The translations under genes and the position numbers were made by a program. Shown piece by piece: positions 36,091 through 46,341 of a DNA stretch of 64,000 nucleotides. Position 1 is the first letter of the stretch, and each line of letters starts with the position of its first letter. Below the pieces are notes generated by a model, which was given only the letters and a program-made list of their open reading frames with translations, was not told the DNA's origin and did not search any database. The DNA is from Linyphia triangularis (Eukaryota; Arthropoda; Arachnida; Araneae; Linyphiidae): NCBI GenBank assembly GCA_963978545.1, contig OZ021727.1, positions 54,882,487 to 54,946,486 on the forward strand. Direction: 5' to 3'.

Positions 36091-37046
36091 CCGGTACCAC
36101 GGAAGCAATGCAAAAGGGCGACATCACCACCGGCAGGCCACTCCCACAGAATGACATCATGGAGGGAGCAACTTAGCAAGACTCGTTTTAAAGGCAACAG
36201 CTGGTCGCCGATTAAGCGTCACTGCCCACAGAGGGGATCATCAATACGTCACAGAGATTGCACAGCGGTGTGCCAACAATCCGAAGGAAGAGAGCCAATC
36301 GCCAAATCTTCACCTCGACTGGCACGGTAGCCCCGCCTTCTTGGTTAAGATGTACCTATGTCAACACGTCGGATCCCAGGCAGCGAAACCAAGGGACGGA
36401 ACGACTTCACATACTGAAAGGAAAAGGGCGTACCATCCATGCCAAATGGATAAAATCTCAAGTGGACTAACACAGGAGGAGGAGCAATGTAAAAAGACAA
36501 GAACTTTATCATTGACTCGAGAAACCAAATCACCTACTTATGACTGAGTGCGGCATCGGATATTCGTGGAAACTACCTAAACGGTAAAAATAAGATGTAG
36601 TTACATTTTTCAACCACACTGGAGATTGACACATGTGGGTAATAACTTTTACTTACTGACTCAGTGGAAGAAGTAATGAAACTTTATATTTCATACAAAC
36701 ATTTCAGACAATTTTTAGGAACTGATGGTTATTTGAACTTTGAAAATAACTTTTAATTTCCCGTAAATAATTTTTTATATCCTTACTTATATATTTAAGG
36801 TATATTTTGTGAAGTGTTTTTTTTTCTCTTTAAGTAATTAAATAGGTACACAGATCTTGTTTGCTATAAAATGCTAAATCATATGGTATATAACACTACA
36901 TATGCTATTTTCTTATTTCCTGCATTGTTTTTTCTTTTAATCAAAAATAATTTTTTTTATGATTCTCGTACATTGTGCTTTTATATTGGTTACTTGTATA
37001 TGAGCGATATTTTGTTTGGCAAGAGGTGAGGAAGGAAGGTTTCTTT
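36091..37046 (+). other. Gypsy-2 region before the 3' LTR
   Basis: 36091-36550 is less AT-rich with overlapping short frames on both strands, none recognisable. The remainder is AT-rich. The block continues sequence interrupted by the hAT-type insert. Confidence 0.45.
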
Positions 37047-37066
37047 AAAAAAAATTAAAGGTGGGG
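37047..37066 (+). promoter_or_regulatory. Candidate polypurine tract
   Basis: An A-rich then G-rich purine run ending AAAGGTGGGG lies 6 nt before the 3' LTR, the place where plus-strand priming needs a polypurine tract. It contains a TT and a GTG interruption. Confidence 0.45.
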
Positions 37067-37072
37067 TGATAA

Positions 37073-37718
37073 TGTCATGATGTAATCTGACATTTCCTAC
37101 GATTTGCATGGGGGTTAAACAACTGCAACTATTACACATCCCCCCAAGTAAAGTGGTGTTAGTCAACCAATTAAAAGATGTGACGAGGGTCAGAAAAGGT
37201 CGGGAGAAAGTTGAGATCGAGGGAAACGTGGAAACGTTTTTCCGGTGTGTAGGAGTGAAGACTGTGGTTTTGGAGCGGAGAAGAGTTCTTAAGAGAGAGA
37301 GAGGATGACCCACTGCCGATGGCTTGCCCCTGAAATTCCATGTGAGTTGATTACCTTTCTTCCTCTATCCTCGGCCTGCTTCGATTTAAGTAACTATAAC
37401 AATGCCTGAATTTAATTGCATATTTTAGTATTTATTGAATATTTACCTATTTGGAGAATTTTTACCTTTTATTTCATTTTAATTTTAATACTTGGATGCA
37501 TGACAGTAAACTTGTGTTACTGTCATTTGAGGAATTTAATCTGTGCGTTTATAGTGTATATTGAATAAACTAGTAGATTGATTATGCCGGCCTGGTTATT
37601 TTGGTTTGAATTTTAAAATTATGAAGTATTTTAACTTTGGTTTATCTGATGTTGTTAATATTACTCTAACATCTTACGGTCCAACGCCTTTTACCAAATC
37701 ACACTAAAGATCACGACA
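37073..37718 (+). repeat. Gypsy-2 3' LTR
   Basis: Same sequence and ends as 26657-27304 except for two substitutions and one GA unit seen by eye. It is followed by the TTCAG duplication (37719-37723). Confidence 0.95.
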
Positions 37719-37723
37719 TTCAG

Positions 37724-38694
37724 GAGCAAAGCCGCACGAGTGCTCAAAAAATTACGAAGGATACAGTGGATGAATGGAATCGGAAGGTATTTTGCAGATT
37801 TTCAAGAGGTCGGTTGACACTCGTGGTGTACGATTTTTAAACTATCTTTGTGATGGCGACAGTAAAGCGTATGAAAATGTGAAAAAAGAGGATATTTACG
37901 GTAAGAATGTCGTTATCATCAAGATGGAATGTATCGGGCATATTCAGAAGATGGTGGGTACTAGACTACGTACACTGAAAAAGAAACTAAGTAAAACAAA
38001 ACTCTCAGACAAGAAATCCATTTCTGGACGTGTACGACTAACAAATGCAGAAATTTTAGTTTTGCAACGGTATTACATTTTGGCCATACGTAGCAATGAA
38101 AATAAGACTGTTCCGGATATGGTAAAGGAAATATGGGCCATCTTTTTTCACAAACTTTCCACGGATGAAGTGCCGCAACATGGCATGTGCCCATCCTACG
38201 TGGATACATGGTGCGGCTATCACAAAGCTTTGAATTTAGGGGAGGTGTATACACACAAGCACTCTTTGCCTGAATCAGTGATGAATGCCATCAAACCTAT
38301 TTTCAGAGCACTTACAAATAAAGATCTTTTGGGAAAATGTTTGCACGGTAAGTCACAGAATCCCAACGAAAGCTTCAATAATTGCATTTGGGAACGTTTT
38401 CCGAAAACAACATTTCACGGGTCAACAACTTTGAAGTTGGGAGTTGTGGATGCTGTCGTCTGCTTCAACGATGCCGCTCAAAAAAGGTTGGACGTGATGA
38501 GACATTTAGGCATTAATCCGGGATCCTATATGAATGCTGCTCTTAAAGTCATTGATAAGCGACGAATTTACAAGGCCGATCAAGTCGCTAAAAGTACTTC
38601 AAAAGAGGCAAGACGATTAAAAAGAGCTATAAAAAGAAAAAGTGGCCGCAATGAAATGATGGATAAATACGATTATAGAGCAGGAGAATTTTGA
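37724..38694 (+). pseudogene. Transposase pseudogene, 3' half (Mutator-like DDE)
   Basis: This continues the frame cut at 26656. The first codons give 'GAKPHECSKNYEGYSG', then an in-frame TGA, then 306 open codons from 37774. 'LCDGDSKAYENV' carries the likely second catalytic Asp (37852-37860 region), 'MECIGHIQKMVGTRLR' is a strongly conserved family block, and 'HGKSQNPNESFNNCIW' carries the likely catalytic Glu (38368-38370). The C-terminus is Lys/Arg-rich. The ORF stops at 38694, about 600 bp before the right terminal repeat. Apart from the TGA this half looks intact, so the decay is mainly in the 5' half. Confidence 0.85.
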
Positions 38695-39298
38695 TGCAAA
38701 TATTTTGAAGAATTTAAGGTAAATAATCGTTTTTTTGCGTTTATTTCAAAACCTATATTTTCATTACATTGGTACACTTTTCTCAAATACTATTGAATAT
38801 TTTAATCTAATATTTTTCATCATAATAAAAACATTCAAGATCTATCTAGTGAACCTAAAATAATTTTTAAATTAGGAAAAAAAATATATTTTATGTGATA
38901 TTTTATGTTGCGAAAAATAACAATTTTTGTATATGCAAAATATATAATTTTTTTTAATATAATTTTCAAGAAATATTAGGTAAAAAAATAGGTTACCTGT
39001 TTGAAATAGAGAGTTTACTTGCTATTGGTAAAACTGTTATGTAAATTTATTGTATATTTATTCTGAAAAGTGTACCGAGCCAAAAGTTACTATATAGTAA
39101 TTTTAAAAATCTAAGTCTCAAATATAGGCTTTTTACTTAAATTATATATAAAATAAAAATAAAAAATGGAAGTGTAATAATGATAACAACTATGTTATTA
39201 TTGACTGTATAAAAAAATAACTTATAAATATTGTATTCTAAGTATTTTAGAGCACTTTTAAGTTGAATTAAAATATGACTGATTTAGTTGTCGAAGAC
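38695..39298. other. 3' subterminal region of the DNA transposon
   Basis: AT-rich untranslated sequence between the transposase stop and the right inverted repeat. No gene is visible. Confidence 0.6.
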
Positions 39299-39314
39299 TC
39301 TTGTCTCCCCTTAA

Positions 39315-40350
39315 AAGAATCTCCAAAAGATATTTACTGGTCAAAAATAAAATCCTTCACGTTCGTCTATGTCAAGAAATATTCTGATTGCAGTAGATAT
39401 AAAGCTGAAAATCAGAAGCTGGCTGTACTTTTAAGAACACCAGTTTATTCCCAGCAATTTGAAACTTTGGCAATTGTTCATTTTATCCCTTTTCCCGAAA
39501 CATTAGATGGGAAGAAATGAATATTCATCGACGAAATGGGTAGAACTCTTCGCTTTATAAGATGCCACCGCCCGAGAGTGTGCCATAACTTTGTTAGAAG
39601 AGGTGATTTTGAGATATGGGCTTCCGAGACGTCACATCTCTGACATTGACTCGTAGTTCGTCAGTACGGTGATGCAGCAGATCTGTAATCTACTGGGCAT
39701 TGCACAGATCCTTACACCAGTTTATTGTCCCAAGGCTAACCCGGTTGAGAGGAAAAACAAGGATCTAAAACCACGTATTGCTATCCTAGTTGGAAAACGC
39801 CCTCCCACTGCCTGGTCCGAAAACCTGCCAGTGATTTGTTTTTCCATGAATTCTGCTCAATACTCCTCAACAGGATATTCTGCTGCCTTCCTACAATTTG
39901 GTAGGGAAATGCGCACATCAGACGACTGAATCATGACTTACGCAGTGTAATCCACAACGACTACTTCATGGCAGAAATAACACCATACTTACTAAAGTCT
40001 GCAAATCTGAGTCGGGAGATACGAGACCAAGTGGAGGAAAAACAAGATCAGCGAAAAAGTATGCAGACAAGAGGTGCAGAAACGCAGTGCAGTACGCACC
40101 TTACGATAAAGTCTGGATCGCCACTCATCCTCTAAGCAGCAAGGCTAAAAAGAAATCTGCAAAAGTGTTGATGACCATATATAGTGAAAACTCAACTCTC
40201 GCTAACCAGCTATGAAGTGGCAAATCAAAAAAATCCAGATGTTCCTTTGGGAGTGTACCACATTTCAGCTCAACACCCTTGCTTTGAGTCTCACGACAAC
40301 AGCAGCCATGTAAACCCTCTACGTAGGAGAGGTCGTCCCAAGAAGAACTG
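39315..40350 (+). pseudogene. Gypsy-1 integrase remnant
   Basis: Directly after the TTAA the gypsy-1 frame resumes ('RISKRY', then an extra T, then 'YWSKIKSFTFVYVKKYSD'). The zinc module is damaged: the first Cys of the final C-x2-C is Tyr (KKYSDCSRYK). 'LRTPVYSQQFETLAI' precedes the core. The second Asp region reads with a stop. At 39669-39929 'GIAQILTPVYCPKANPVERK' contains the catalytic Glu. Later frames encode the C-terminal domain, ending near 'RRGRPKKN' at about 40348. It has multiple stops and shifts and is inactive. Confidence 0.8.
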
Positions 40351-40399
40351 AAAAAGACATTCTTGCTGGATACTTGCCGAAGCTGCGACGAATCCAGTC

Positions 40400-40680
40400 T
40401 GTAGCGGGAATATTTTGAGAGAATTCCTTCATTTGCTGCTCTCTCGAGGAACATGTTCCTGACAACGCGTCTGACGCCACGCTTACCTGTGAACCTATTC
40501 TTGACGACACGTCTGACGTAACGCTTGCCACCTAAACAGTTGTATTTTTTTCTTTTGGAAGTTAGTTAAATTCTTAGCTTTGTGAAGCGCGCTTGTAAAT
40601 ATTAAAAGATTATTTCTTCGGTATCCTCTCGTTTATGGTTCACTTTAGTTAAATTACCTGACTATATATGTCAATTTCAA
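40400..40680 (+). repeat. Probable gypsy-1 3' LTR
   Basis: Starts TGTAGCGGGAA shortly after the end of pol. It contains two diverged copies of a 'gacgaca/gacaacgcgtctgacg' motif near 40461 and 40501. No matching 5' LTR exists in the window, so the end is a guess. Confidence 0.5.
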
Positions 40681-40949
40681 AACAAATTTAATTTATTCAA
40701 ATGGGATCAATTTGGAATTGATCCATTTTAACCCATTAACCACCAAAACTCGAAATCCTTAAAAAACATGGTCAGTATTTATAACATTTGTGATTTTAAG
40801 GTCATATATAACATATTTAAAGAAAAAGTTAGAATATTTTACTTATCTTTAGAGAAAATGACCGTTGCGTTGTCGCAACGTCAGCGTAAAACCTAGTTAA
40901 AATCGGCGTTTTCAAGAATTTCATATTCCTTGAATGTTGAATATTCAAC

Positions 40950-41579
40950 GATTATAATTAACCATGTGTGATATTTTAAAGCTTCTTTTCAAAAATATAA
41001 ACTTTTTGTACTATGTAAGTACATACATTTATTTAATATGTCTTATTTTGTATGAAAATATTGACTACGTTCTTGATGTAAAGCCACTTCACAACTATTA
41101 CAGCAATAAATAATTTGACTGTGACAATGTTTACTGAGAAGTCTTTTATTGCCAATTGATCGTATGAGAAAATGTCCGTTTTGATTTTGTACTACCAAAG
41201 AAAGACTTAATTGCTTGGTCTACCAGTAGTTGATCTAACAAAATCCATCAACACAATAACCATCACGTGATTCAAGGGTCCAAGTTTTATAACCTAATCA
41301 TACAGGTTTTCTTTTTCGGAACATTTTTGAAGAATGTTTTCCTCTATAAGGAATCATTTGTTCGTCTATACTTAGGTCGTGTGTAAATATTTGAAACTAT
41401 TAAAATTTCTTATTCAACAAATTTCACTCTTGAACTCTCACTTTGTACAATTTGTCAATATTGATGTTATCTGTCATATGGAAATTTTGTTTTATATTCC
41501 TGTACTGAATACGTAACATTGACTCCTTAGCAAACGTGACCGATACATCTTTATCTAATGATAAAAGTATTTCTTCTTA
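40950..41579 (-). pseudogene. piggyBac transposase, C-terminal piece
   Basis: On the minus strand, after a frameshift, 'LSLDKDVSVTFAKESM' leads into 'DLSIDEQMIPYRGKHSSK'. This is the family's first catalytic Asp motif and the adjoining 'KPV*LGYKTWTLESRDGY', with a stop where a basic residue is expected. Downstream pieces are heavily broken; 'CCNSCEVALHQERSQYF' appears in another frame. Pseudogene. Confidence 0.75.
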
Positions 41580-41592
41580 CCCAGCAAATTGA

Positions 41593-41700
41593 AATGTCTT
41601 AAAATAAGACACAAAAGTGTCTTAAACAAGTGCCACTGTTTTAAGACGAAAAATGGTGTCTTAATCTCTAAGACACATGAAGTGTCTTAAAATGGGGTAT
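41593..41700. repeat. Subterminal GTCTTAA/TTAAGAC array, left
   Basis: About eight copies of GTCTTAA or its reverse complement occur within roughly 110 bp, in alternating orientation. A looser array lies at the right end (45120-45325). Such arrays commonly act as transposase-binding sites. Confidence 0.7.
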
Positions 41701-42339
41701 TTTCAGGCATTTGGAGTGTCTGAATTGGGGATATTTTCAGACAGTTGATGTAAATGAATAATTTGTTTATGGTACCTTTCAGATGTTGGAAAAATTTTTA
41801 CACAAACAATTCATATTTAATATTACAATTTTTTATTAAAAGAAAAGTAAAAATTACTGTTTTACTACCATGTTGCTCATAACTTTATGTTGACTATATT
41901 TCACCTTCCTGGAAAATTTAAGCATGAGAATGTAAAACAACAATTGTTAATAATATGCGCACAACTATTAATAAATAAAAGTAAGGGATAGTAAAAGGGA
42001 CTTATTGTAAAATATATGTATTGGGATAGTAGACATTGTATTGTGGCTGAATCTCAAATAGAAAAGTTTTGGCTTCTAAGATTGTATCATAGTTTCAAGT
42101 TGCTTTTTTCATGTCAATTTCAAAGACAAATAACAAGCGTAATGTAAGCATGCACCTGGTTTATAGTACTATGCATTGCACTGGCAAATCTAAAAATGAT
42201 GTGGATACTTTGTGGCAACATAAATTTATGTTAATGATGGATCAAGCAGTTGTAATCGAATTATTCCCCATTTGGGAATTTTACCTGGTTATAACATTCC
42301 CCTATAATAACACTACACAATAGCAATGGTTATAATACG

Positions 42340-42383
42340 ATGATGCTTCAAATATTGTCGAATAGCTGAAGCAGATACAGGGC

Positions 42384-42426
<43 letters not shown>

Positions 42427-44130
42427 AGAAGGCATTAGAAGTATGTAAAGAGATGTTTCAAAATATAGAGGTGGAGCAAATTAAATTTGAAAAATATGTG
42501 AGTTGCACAAACATTTTTTAGCGTTTCTGAAAAAGTCGTTTTACCAAATTTTGGTATGCTCTTAAAAAAAATATGCCAAGACATGCATTTAATTTTTTTA
42601 TTATAATTAAATAACATATTAAGTGGATATTAAAACTAAAAAAATATTATTAAAATTCCTGTAATTTTGAGGATAGGACCTTTTTACAACAGTTTTCCCT
42701 GTCACTGCAACACTTCGTTAATCGTTGAGAAGCCGGAGCAGAGAGGGCATTTAAAAAATTTACAAAAATGTAAGAAAAGGGGGGGGGGGGAATAAAAAAA
42801 GGAATTAAAAGTATAGGTAAAAATGGCTGCTTCGTAATACAGAGGTAAAGCACATTAAATTTGAAAAACATACAAGTTATTAGAATTTCTATAGTTTTTC
42901 ACGTTTCTTCAAAACATTGATTTTTCAAATTTTGGCATGCTTTGTTTAAAAAACTATGCAAGATATAGAATTGAAATTTTTCATGGCAATTACACAACAT
43001 ATAAAGTACCTATTAAACAAAAATATTATTAAAATCCATGCGATTTATTTTTTAATTATATTATTACTTTAAAAAATTGCAAATTTTCATACGTTCAACA
43101 AACTACACCATACATTTTTTTTTGTTTATTACTTTGTGAAATCTGATATTTAATGCAGCATATAGACATTTATAAGAAATAAAACTAAAATAAAGTTATT
43201 TTTTGCTTTATAAGATTTTTTACGAGCTACTACAATTCAACTCACTGTGGAAAATTTATTTAACCGACATACATTCAAATTTGTTATTATGATTAAATAA
43301 CATATTAAAACTATAAAATTTTTAGAATTAATGTAATTTGAGGATAGGACCTTTTTAAAACAGTTTTCTCTGTCACTGCGACACCTTGTTAATCGGTTAG
43401 AATGAGTTATAAGCCCTCCCCCCCCCTTTTTTTTGTGATTTTGCGCCAAATATGGTAACCTGGCTCCTATATGGTTTCATTACAACTTGACATCCATTTT
43501 GGCAAACCTGTAGTTCAATTCAGTAGAAGTGTCAATGCAACTTGGCTGCATTTTGCCAAAGTCCCCTAAGTGCGGGGCATATAATACATTTTAAACATTT
43601 AATCGCTGAGAAGCCGAAACTTAGAGGACATTTAAAAAACTTCAAACAATTTAAGAAAAAAGGGCGAGTATTAAAAAAAAGGCATTAGAAGTATCTGTAA
43701 AGATGGCTACTTCAAAATACAGAGGTAGAGCACATTAAATTTGAAAAACATGCAAGTTATTAAAATGTCTATAGTTTTCTCAAAACTTCGATTTTTCAAA
43801 TTTCTCATGCTTCGTTAAAAAAACTATTCAAGATAAAGTATTGAAAATTTTCACGGCATTTAAGTAACATATAAAACAAAAATATTATTAAAATCTATGC
43901 AATTTAATTTTTAATTATAAAATTATTTTTAAAAAAATGCAAATTTTCATACGTTCAACAAACTACCGCATAAAAATATTTTTTTTATTATTTTGTGAAA
44001 TCTGATATTTGATGCAGTATATAGACATTTCTTAGAAATATAATGGTAAAAAACTTTACTTTAGTTTTAAGATTTTTGATGAGCTCCACCACAAATGAAC
44101 TCACTGCTCAAAATTTAATTTAACCGAGTT
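42340..44130. repeat. Three diverged tandem copies of a ~0.65-kb module
   Basis: Shared blocks in order: 'gagaagcc...ggcatttaaaaaa' (42366, 42728, 43610), 'ggcattagaagtat' to 'ttaaatttgaaaaa' (42430, 42806, 43681), a 'tttggcatgct' block (42555, 42932, 43803), 'aaaaatattattaaaat' (42643, 43020, 43878), and 'ttcatacgttcaacaaacta' (43088, 43947). The first copy is shortened and the third carries an extra segment of about 220 bp (43400-43600). An A run of 36-40 lies at 42390-42425. Confidence 0.7.
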
Positions 44131-44664
44131 TTAAACAAGTGATTATAAATATATTATTAGCCTATTATTACGAGCTTTTTTACTAAAATGTATTTTTAAA
44201 ATACTTGAACAACATATGTACAAAAAAAAAATTCTTCATTTTGACAAAGTTACAAGTTATTTTGTAACGTTGATTTTCCTGATTTTATTGCTGTCATCGA
44301 GAACCAAGAATAAATTTTATTCAGATATCAAATCATGCTAAATATATTTTCAAAATAATTAATACTTGTAATATGCAACAAAACTAATCAAAATATAATT
44401 GAATATAAAAACAGAAAACTTAGAAGTCTGTTAGTGTCATTTAGAAATACTAGATCAATAAAATGTACTGTAATAAAAACACTGAAAACAAGTGTATCAT
44501 TGAATAACACTTAGCTGTAACATGGTAACCCATTTTTCACTAATTCATTTAGTATCAAATATAATGCCAATCTAAATAGTTCAAAAAGGGATTCACTGAT
44601 TTCTTGTAAGGCAACTTGCTTCGTCTCAAGAATGCTTCATGATGATTTCAAAAACGAACGCTTC

Positions 44665-44764
44665 CAAACAATTCTTAAGCTTCAAACAATTCTTAAGCTT
44701 CAAACAATTCTTAAGCTTCAAACAATTCTTAAGCTTCAAACAATTCTTAAGCTTCAAACAATTA
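44665..44764. repeat. 18-bp minisatellite, five units plus partial
   Basis: Unit CAAACAATTCTTAAGCTT, five perfect copies at 44665-44754 plus the start of a sixth. Each unit contains the palindrome CTTAAG. Confidence 0.95.
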
Positions 44765-45337
44765 TATTCTTTAATGCAAAATCACAAGACTAAAGCATAT
44801 TATCATTAAAATGACCGTTTTAAAATAACAAATGGCAGGAAAGTATTTGTTTTTTTGGAACTACCGATTGTCTATATCTGCCACTTATAAAGCAGGAAAG
44901 TAACCATTTTAAAATAATTTACACCTTGACCATTTTGTAATCGAACGCTACACGACTCACGAGAGAGACGCGAAGTATACAAACATTTGTACGTTAAAAT
45001 CAAGCAAGAACTTCTTACACAGCGCATGCGCGTGCGCTTTCCCAAAAGCAAAACTTTTATCTCATTGGTTAAACATCCATTTTGAAGTTGCGCTATATAG
45101 TCGTATATTTCAGACGTTTTACTGTCTTACTTTCTGTCTTAAAATCCAAATGTCTTATTTTGACCATTCCGTTAGCTGTTTCAGACATTTTTAGTGACTG
45201 AATGGAAATTCAGGAAGATTCAGACGCCTTTGATATCTGATATTTATTAGCGCGTTGCCAAATAAGTCACCTAATGTGTCTGAAACTAACTTTAAGACAC
45301 TTTTTTGTCTATATTTAAGACACCAGCATTTACAGTG

Positions 45338-45900
45338 TGTGGCAATGTATGGTATCCAGTAAGAAGAAGCAAACCAATAAACCTTTTTAGGTAACTCTCA
45401 GAAGCAAAAAAGTCAGTCCGATTATTTTGCTGAGCATATATATTAGTTTGATTAATGAGCAATGCATACATTTCAGAGTAAAAAAACTTAACGAAAATTT
45501 CCTCACAATTTAAATTTTCTAACTCTCTTTTCAGTTTTTCAACTTGGTGATGTTTCTTCATTTTTTGGTATCGATGTATAAAATAGGATCTATTTTATTT
45601 CATTTCAAAAGTGCAATATTTTTTTCTTTGTCTTTGTATTATCCATATTATTTTGATCCTTATTTTTCCTATTTCAATGGAATTTATCCACCAGAAATGT
45701 CATTTGGTAAAACGTTCCAATTACATATTACTGTATTGTCAGCTTCTTCCTTGTTAGCAACTTTGCCAAATTCTGGTGAAATAATAACAATATCCGTTTC
45801 ATTGTAATCTGAATCAATGGTGTAAAAAGTATCCAGAGCTTCACTAAGCGAAAGATAGTGCTTTTGAGATATTTCAAATCAAAATGAAGCAGTTGTAATC
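45338..45900 (-). pseudogene. piggyBac transposase, N-terminal piece
   Basis: Minus strand. An acidic N-terminus (LSLSEALDTFYTIDSDYNET, then DIVIISPEFG) and 'NVLPNDISGG' are followed by stops and shifts. At 45561-45338 comes the open part with 'IFVKFFYSEMYALLINQTNI', 'YLKRFIGLLLLTGYHTLP', the start of the DDE_Tnp_1_7-type domain. The sequence breaks at the insert and resumes at 41579. Pseudogene. Confidence 0.75.
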
Positions 45901-46341
45901 ACACACGGTGAGAAAAAAGTTCAGAAAATGTTGACCCTCTTTTCCGCTCCCTGACGATGCCCAAACTCAACACTAGTATTTCCAACATCGTTGCTCGAAG
46001 ATGAATTCATCAAAACATGTTTTATTTGCGTGTGACTTTCAAATGAACTATGGAGCTATGAAATGTTATGTCTAATACAAATTATTTCCCTTCCTTTTTT
46101 TTTTCTATTTCGGAATCGATTTAGGAATGTCAGTCAAACTTAGAGAATTTCAGAAATATGTAAGTTATTACTACGAGAAAACAATAAGGTTTAGAATAAT
46201 TTTTATTTTTCGAAATTAAAGTGTGTAACCTTACCAATAAACATAAACCTCCAAATATTAGTTTAAAATTTATTAAATATTTATTGTAGTTATGTTTTCT
46301 AAGCGTTGCGTGAACGCAACTCCAGCGTTTAATGGATTTAA

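Larger units (their letters stand above)
26657..37718 (+). mobile_element. Gypsy-2: young Ty3/gypsy LTR retrotransposon
   Basis: This is an 11.06-kb element with LTRs of 648 and 646 bp, TTCAG duplications, and internal gag, protease, RT, RNase H and integrase genes. By eye the LTRs differ by two substitutions (26817 G/A, 27106 T/C) and one GA unit, so the insertion is recent relative to its host layers. Gag, protease and pol lie in successive -1 frames. The integrase has a frameshift, a stop and a second frameshift, so this copy is probably not autonomous. Between pol and the 3' LTR are about 4.6 kb without a recognisable env, half of it an inserted hAT-type element (33844-36090). Confidence 0.92.
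25488..39310 (+). mobile_element. DNA transposon with Mutator-like/Kolobok-type transposase
   Basis: Terminal inverted repeats GGGGAGACAAGA occur at 25488-25499 and, inverted, at 39299-39310, with TTAA duplications outside. Without the gypsy-2 insertion the element is about 2.76 kb. It encodes one transposase gene, now a pseudogene (25943-26656 plus 37724-38694). The protein is of the type databases call 'Mutator-like transposase', but a 4-bp TTAA duplication is unlike the 8-11 bp of plant Mutator elements and fits Kolobok elements. The superfamily call is therefore an inference from the duplication and the DDE domain. Confidence 0.8.
21231..40680 (+). mobile_element. Gypsy-1: old LTR retrotransposon, host of nested inserts
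   Basis: Gag, protease, RT, RNase H, integrase and a 3' LTR occur in order on the plus strand but are scattered over 19 kb by two insertions: a solo LTR (23478-25117) and a DNA transposon (25488-39310). Subtracting these leaves about 4 kb. The coding parts have many stops and frameshifts, so this is the oldest layer. The pol order (PR-RT-RH-IN) is that of Ty3/gypsy. The sequence style matches families I remember as abundant in spiders. No 5' LTR is visible. The 3' end is probably near 40680, just before a piggyBac element at 40728. Confidence 0.8.
41580..45337. mobile_element. 3.76-kb insert with GTCTTAA-rich ends
   Basis: Inserted in the piggyBac transposase. The left end (CCCAGCAAATTGAAATG, then TCTTAAAATAAGACACAAAA) and the reverse complement of the right end (CACTGTAAATGCTGGTG, then TCTTAAATATAGACAAAAAA) align for about 45 bp. 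Both ends are studded with GTCTTAA/TTAAGAC words. The interior holds a repeated module (42340-44130) and an 18-bp minisatellite. No transposase is visible, so it is non-autonomous. A target duplication was not resolved, and the superfamily is unknown. Confidence 0.65.
40728..46341 (-). mobile_element. Degraded piggyBac element
   Basis: TTAA at 40728-40731 and 46338-46341. Inside are loosely inverted ends (left CCCATTAACCACC; right, reverse-complemented, ATCCATTAAACGC), followed on both sides by a subterminal imperfect palindrome (GTTGCGTTGTCGCAACG near 40864; GTTGCGTGAACGCAAC near 46306). A minus-strand piggyBac transposase lies inside in two pieces, split by a 3.76-kb insert (41580-45337). 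Without the insert the element is about 1.85 kb, a normal size for a piggyBac relative. Confidence 0.75.

Noticed and set aside
44665..44764. CRISPR-like array of 18-bp repeats
   Set aside because: Units are contiguous with no spacers, and the context is a eukaryotic transposon. It is a minisatellite.
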